50,310 nt of DNA from Clostridiales bacterium. Lineage in GTDB: Bacteria > Bacillota > Clostridia > Christensenellales > Pumilibacteraceae. Each line of letters starts with the position of its first letter. Position 1 is the stretch's first letter. The position numbers and the translations under genes are program-made. The stretch spans positions 1 to 50,310 of the forward strand of contig JAFLVF010000003.1 in assembly GCA_022508425.1 (NCBI GenBank). Direction: 5' to 3'. Below the pieces are notes generated by a model. The model had not been told where the DNA came from. It worked only from the letters and a program-made list of their open reading frames with translations, and did not search any database. This document shows, piece after piece, positions 46,194-50,310 of this stretch.

Positions 46194-48896
46194 TTATTCT
46201 TCGTTTTTGCCACAGCAGTTTTTGTATTTTTTGCCCGAGCCGCAGGGGCACGGATCGTTTCTGCCGACCTGCTTGCCCTTTGTTTCGGGCTGGCTGACCG
46301 TGCGCTCTTGGGCGCTTCCGCCGTGGCTTTCTATGAGCTCGGTCTGTTGCTTGGGAGGCTCGGGCGGATACTCGACGTTGACGTGGACGAGCATCGATAC
46401 GACGTCCTCGCGTATGCGGTCTATCATCTCGTCGAACATCTCGAAGCCCTCTTTCTGGTACGCTATTACGGGATCCTGCTGGCCGTATGCCTTTAGGCCT
46501 ATGCCGCTTTTAAGCGCGTCCATGTTGTCGATATGGTCCATCCATTTCTGATCGACGGCGCGGAGCATGACATACCGCTCGATGTTCTCGAAATCGACGT
46601 TGTGTTCCTTGGCTTCGGCAATCTTGGCCTCATAACGCGTCTTGAGCTCCTCGTACAGCATGTCGGTAAGCTCGTCGGGAACGTAGTTTTTGAGCTTGTC
46701 CTCGGTGAAGAACTCGTGCTCGCCGGGCAGAAGCTTGCGCTCGACCTCTTTGTTGAGCTCCTCCGAATCCCACTCGTCGTAGTCGACCTTGGGATCGGTG
46801 TACGCGCCCACAATGTATTCGCAACGGTCGCGCATAATCTTGAGTATCTCCTCGTGCATAGGCATGCCCTTGAGAACTTTGCCGCGCTCGGCATAGATTA
46901 TTTCGCGCTGTTTGTTCATGACGTTGTCGTATTCGAGAACGGACTTACGCACAGAGAAGTTTCTTCCCTCGATGTTGCGCTGTGCCGTCTCTATGCGCTT
47001 TGACAAAATCTTGGCTTGGAGCGGCGTGTCCTCGTCTACTCTGAACAGCGCCATGACTTTTTGAAGTCTGTCGCCCCAAAGCCTCAACACGTCGTCTTCC
47101 GCCGACAGGTAGAATATGGACGAGCCGATATCGCCTTGACGACCGGCACGACCGCGAAGCTGGTTGTCTATGCGTCGCGACTCATGCCGCTCTGTGCCTA
47201 TTATACGCAGGCCGCCGAATGCGACTACCTTTTCTTTTTCCGCCGCAATCTCTGTCTTGAGCTCTTCGATATACTGATTGTACATCTCGCGCGCTTTTAG
47301 CACTTCTTCGTTGTCGGACGGGAATACGGAGGACGCTATGTCGATTGTCTCATCGTCGAAGCCGTCCTTTTTGAGCCGCTCTTTCGCGGTGAACTCGGCG
47401 TTGCCGCCAAGCATGATATCCGTACCGCGGCCCGCCATGTTCGTGGCGATTGTTACTTGGTGTAGCTTTCCCGCCTGCGCGACGATGGCCGCCTCTTTCG
47501 CGTGGTTTTTAGCGTTGAGAACGTTGTGCGGAACTTTCTCACGGCGCAAAATCTTGCTCAATTCCTCGCTCTTCTCGACGTTTGTCGTGCCGACAAGGAC
47601 GGGTTGACCGCGGTCATAGCATTCTTTGATGTCCTCGACGATGGCGCGTATCTTGCCCTTCTCCGTCGTGAAAAGCAAATCCTCTTCGTCGACGCGCTGG
47701 CTAGGCAGATTGGTGGGTATCGTCACAACGTCAAGCTTGTATATGGAACGGAACTCGTTTTCCTCCGTCTTGGCAGTACCGGTCATGCCGGACAGTTTAT
47801 CGTAAAGTCTGAAGTAGTTTTGGAATGTAATAGTCGCAAGCGTTTTGTTCTCCGACTGAATGCGAACATTCTCCTTGGCCTCGATAGCCTGATGCAAACC
47901 GTCGCTGTACCGCCGGCCTATCATCAATCGTCCGGTAAACTCGTCGACGATGACAACCTCGCCGTCGCTGACGATATAGTCTTGGTCGCGGTGCATGATG
48001 AAGTTGGCTTTGAGCGCATTGTTGATGTAATGATACAGCTCGGTGTTTTCTATATCTGCGAGGTTTTCAACCTCGAAGTATGTTTCGGCGCGCTCGATGC
48101 CCTGCTCGGTGAGGTTGATTGCGCGCTTCTTCTCGTCAATCTCGTAATCTGTGTCCTTGACAAGCCGACGGGCAAACCTGTTGGCGCGCGAATACATCTC
48201 GCTGCTCTTTCCGCCGCGGCCCGAAATAATCAGAGGCGTGCGCGCCTCGTCGATGAGTATGGAGTCGACCTCGTCGATGATAGCAAACGCAAGATCGCGC
48301 TGGACCATGTCCGCTTTGCGCGTGACCATGTTGTCTCGAAGATAATCGAAGCCGAGCTCGTTATTGGTGCCGTATGTGATATCGCAATTATATGCGGCGC
48401 GTTTTGCATCCGGCTTCATGCCCGAAACCGCTACGCCGACGCTAAGCCCCAAAAACCTGTGAATCTTGCCCATCCACTCCGCGTCGCGGCGAGCTAAGTA
48501 GTCGTTGACGGTGACTACGTGCACGCCGCGCCCCGCTATCGCGTTGAGGTATGCCGGAAGGGTTGCGACAAGAGTCTTGCCTTCGCCCGTGCGCATCTCG
48601 GCGATACGGCCCTGATGGAGCGCAATGCCGCCCATGATCTGCACTTTGAAATGCTTCATATCGAGGACGCGCTTGCCCGCCTCTCTTACGACGGCGAACG
48701 CCTCGGGCAACAGATCGTCGAGCGTCTCGAAGTTCTCGTTGTAACGCTTCTGAAACTCCGCAGTCTTGCCCCTGAGCTCGTCATCCGTCATTGCCGCGAA
48801 CTTGTCCTCGAGCGCGAGGACCTGCTCCGCCTTGGCAGACAGTTTCTTTACGTTGCGACGGTTGTCGCTGCCCGTGATAAATGAAATAAGTCCCAT
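46194..48896 (-). CDS. secA: Preprotein translocase subunit SecA
   Basis: MGLISFITGSDNRRNVKKL; MRTGEGKTLVATLPAYLNA, VTVNDYLARRDAEWM, ATNMAGRGTDI, C-terminal SEC-C RNDPCPCGSGKKYKNCCG. Confidence 0.98.
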   Translation of the reverse strand: MGLISFITGSDNRRNVKKLSAKAEQVLALEDKFAAMTDDELRGKTAEFQKRYNENFETLDDLLPEAFAVVREAGKRVLDMKHFKVQIMGGIALHQGRIAEMRTGEGKTLVATLPAYLNAIAGRGVHVVTVNDYLARRDAEWMGKIHRFLGLSVGVAVSGMKPDAKRAAYNCDITYGTNNELGFDYLRDNMVTRKADMVQRDLAFAIIDEVDSILIDEARTPLIISGRGGKSSEMYSRANRFARRLVKDTDYEIDEKKRAINLTEQGIERAETYFEVENLADIENTELYHYINNALKANFIMHRDQDYIVSDGEVVIVDEFTGRLMIGRRYSDGLHQAIEAKENVRIQSENKTLATITFQNYFRLYDKLSGMTGTAKTEENEFRSIYKLDVVTIPTNLPSQRVDEEDLLFTTEKGKIRAIVEDIKECYDRGQPVLVGTTNVEKSEELSKILRREKVPHNVLNAKNHAKEAAIVAQAGKLHQVTIATNMAGRGTDIMLGGNAEFTAKERLKKDGFDDETIDIASSVFPSDNEEVLKAREMYNQYIEELKTEIAAEKEKVVAFGGLRIIGTERHESRRIDNQLRGRAGRQGDIGSSIFYLSAEDDVLRLWGDRLQKVMALFRVDEDTPLQAKILSKRIETAQRNIEGRNFSVRKSVLEYDNVMNKQREIIYAERGKVLKGMPMHEEILKIMRDRCEYIVGAYTDPKVDYDEWDSEELNKEVERKLLPGEHEFFTEDKLKNYVPDELTDMLYEELKTRYEAKIAEAKEHNVDFENIERYVMLRAVDQKWMDHIDNMDALKSGIGLKAYGQQDPVIAYQKEGFEMFDEMIDRIREDVVSMLVHVNVEYPPEPPKQQTELIESHGGSAQERTVSQPETKGKQVGRNDPCPCGSGKKYKNCCGKNEE

Positions 48897-48992
48897 ATTC
48901 TCTGCTTCCTTCAATCACAGATTGATTATTTGATTTCGTTATTTTATCTGTAAATTGCCGTTATTTACATAATTGAGTACGCTTTATTTATA

Positions 48993-49790
48993 TCATAACT
49001 GCGCCCTGTCACAGTCGTACCGTCCCAAACAGCGAAACGCCGTGCAGTGTTTCGCCGCCGCTTGAAGAAGCTTGTTGAGCTCGGTGTTGGAAAGCGAAAA
49101 GTCGAAGTCGGTAAAAAACCTGTATTCGCCGCTACCCGATCTGTGCGGGCGCGAAAGTATGCGCGTTAGATTGATATTGTGCTCGTCAAACACCGACAAA
49201 ACTCTCAACAGCGCGCCCGGCCCGTCGACAAGGTCAAACGCTATCGACACCGTATTGCCACGGTCGCTCTCCTTCTTGGACAGTAGCGCAAACCTCGTCG
49301 CGTTCAAGAGGCTGTCCTGTATGCCTTCGGCAAGCGCGATTTGGCCCTCTTTCGGCCTAAACGCAATCGCCGCGACCGTGTCCGTCGCCAATCCAAGCGC
49401 CGCCGACGTCGACGACATCGCGATCACGGGTACGCCTATCTCGGAAACAAACTTCCGACACTGCGCTATCGCCTGCGGGTGCGACATTATCTTTTGTATG
49501 CCTTCTAACTTCGCCCCGCGCTGTGCAATCAGGCTGTGGCGAACAGGCAAAACGATCTGGCGTGAAATATACAGTCCCGAGTCGAACAGCGCGTCGTAAA
49601 CCTCGTTGACAGTGCCCTCGACGTTGTTTTCGAGCGGAAGAACGGCCCACTCGCATTCACCGACTGCCGCGGCCAAAACCTCGGTCATAGTGTTATAACC
49701 TTTCAGCCCGCCGTTTACCAACCGCATCGCCGCCGCATGGCTGTATGAATTCTCGTCGCCGAGATATGCTGTCATACCATTATTACACAC
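48993..49790 (-). CDS. pheA: Prephenate dehydratase with ACT domain
   Basis: AVLPLENNVEGTVNEVYD; MSSTSAALGLA; ACT: FDLVDGPGALLRVLSVFDEHNINLTRILSRP. Confidence 0.93.
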   Translation of the reverse strand: MCNNGMTAYLGDENSYSHAAAMRLVNGGLKGYNTMTEVLAAAVGECEWAVLPLENNVEGTVNEVYDALFDSGLYISRQIVLPVRHSLIAQRGAKLEGIQKIMSHPQAIAQCRKFVSEIGVPVIAMSSTSAALGLATDTVAAIAFRPKEGQIALAEGIQDSLLNATRFALLSKKESDRGNTVSIAFDLVDGPGALLRVLSVFDEHNINLTRILSRPHRSGSGEYRFFTDFDFSLSNTELNKLLQAAAKHCTAFRCLGRYDCDRAQL

Positions 49791-49881
49791 CGCTTAATAT
49801 TTTATCACAGTCGGTTTATAAAATCAAGGGATTTCGCGCAAAGAAACGCATAATATATCGCGCGTGCGCTAAACTATTATT

Positions 49882-50031
49882 ATGAATACACGCGTATGCA
49901 TCTGCTGCGGCAAGGAATACCCGATAGAAAAGATTTTGCACTGCACGTCGTGCGGAAGCTGCTTTTGCGAACGGTGCGCTCAAAAGCTCCACGGCACGGA
50001 ATGCGCCAAGGACCTATCATACTTCGATTGA
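49882..50031 (+). CDS. Small zinc-ribbon-like protein (49 aa)
   Basis: MNTRVCICCGKEYPIEKILHCTSCGSCFCERCAQKLHGTECAKDLSYFD*: spaced CxCC/CxxC pairs; followed directly by a terminator. Shorter than the supplied ORF-track cutoff; no strong SD. Confidence 0.6.
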   Translation: MNTRVCICCGKEYPIEKILHCTSCGSCFCERCAQKLHGTECAKDLSYFD

Positions 50032-50053
50032 CGTATAAACAATAAAGCGTTGA

Positions 50054-50088
50054 AAAGAGCGGACTCGGTACAACCGAATCCGCTCTTT
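50054..50088 (+). terminator. Rho-independent-type terminator after the zinc-ribbon ORF
   Basis: AAAGAGCGGACTCGGT-aca-ACCGAATCCGCTCTTT with one mismatch, followed by T-rich GTCATTTATT. Confidence 0.7.
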
Positions 50089-50159
50089 GTCATTTATTAT
50101 CTGTTTGTCTGAATCGACGGCGTAGTCGCGGCGCGAGAGCAGGAAGCCAAGTGCCGACC

Positions 50160-50191
50160 GACGGGAGTTTAGTAAAACCTAAATGACCGAG
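50160..50191 (+). repeat. 32-bp exact repeat, copy 1 (GACGGGAGTTTAGTAAAACCTAAATGACCGAG)
   Basis: Identical to 50271-50302, 111 bp period. Confidence 0.97.
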
Positions 50192-50270
50192 GGCGGCAAA
50201 CCGATAATGGTGGAAAGAACTATGCTGACGGCGGAGGCCCGCGTCAGACGGGCAACAGGCGACGAGGCGC

Positions 50271-50302
50271 GACGGGAGTTTAGTAAAACCTAAATGACCG
50301 AG
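50271..50302 (+). repeat. 32-bp exact repeat, copy 2
   Basis: Identical to 50160-50191. Confidence 0.97.
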
Positions 50303-50310
50303 CGCCGAGG

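Larger units (their letters stand above)
50150..50310 (+). ncRNA. Candidate structured non-coding RNA, truncated at the window edge
   Basis: Two identical 32-nt elements (50160-50191, 50271-50302) that fold as CGG[GA]GTTTAG-TAAAAC-CTAAAT[GA]CCG, each closed by a different complementary flank; a third hairpin CTGAC(g)GCGG-AGGC-CCGCGTCAG at 50225-50247; no ORF. Confidence 0.6.

Noticed and set aside
50101-50310. Edge repeats as an RNase P, tmRNA, SRP or 6S RNA gene
   Set aside because: I could not find the hallmark conserved sequences (for example RNase P GAGGAAAGUCC or a tmRNA 5' end). Left as an unassigned structured RNA candidate.
1-50310. tRNA/rRNA genes, transposases, prophage or CRISPR-Cas genes
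   Set aside because: None recognised by eye in ORFs or intergenic regions; a tRNAscan/Infernal run would be needed to exclude small RNA genes.

Overview
This 50.3-kb, mid-GC window looks like the chromosome of a Gram-positive (Clostridia-like) gut-type bacterium. That taxonomic call is inference from gene content only. Almost everything up to about 41.3 kb is on the minus strand. In order: (i) the 5' part of rpoB, truncated at the window edge, behind a leader with a terminator-like hairpin; (ii) a maltodextrin locus (malE-malF-malG, GH13 amylase lipoprotein, membrane-anchored type I pullulanase) with a consensus promoter and no ATPase gene; (iii) a 1288-aa lipoprotein with about seven Ig-like repeats; (iv) a tightly packed ~22-kb run: InlB-repeat/GLUG-like lipoprotein, OppABCDF, a small tail-anchored protein, a 2536-aa subtilisin/PA/Big2/BspA-LRR surface protease, and two large paralogous lipoproteins. 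I read this run as a candidate exoproteolysis, peptide-capture and import system. Next come (v) a 1290-aa single-pass membrane protein with four divergent copies of an internal module; (vi) a plus-strand amidase_3-like protein with substituted catalytic positions, and a TetR regulator; (vii) housekeeping genes tsaD, prfB, secA and pheA; and (viii) at the right edge, a 49-aa zinc-ribbon ORF, a terminator, and a non-coding segment with two identical 32-nt hairpin elements closed by different but complementary stems, which suggests a structured RNA. The strongest unusual signals are the edge RNA, the opp/protease/lipoprotein run, the shared cytoplasmic low-complexity tails on PulA, the subtilase and OppF, the four-module 1290-aa protein, and the apparently inactive amidase. 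No database search or folding software was run. Family calls are by motif recognition.
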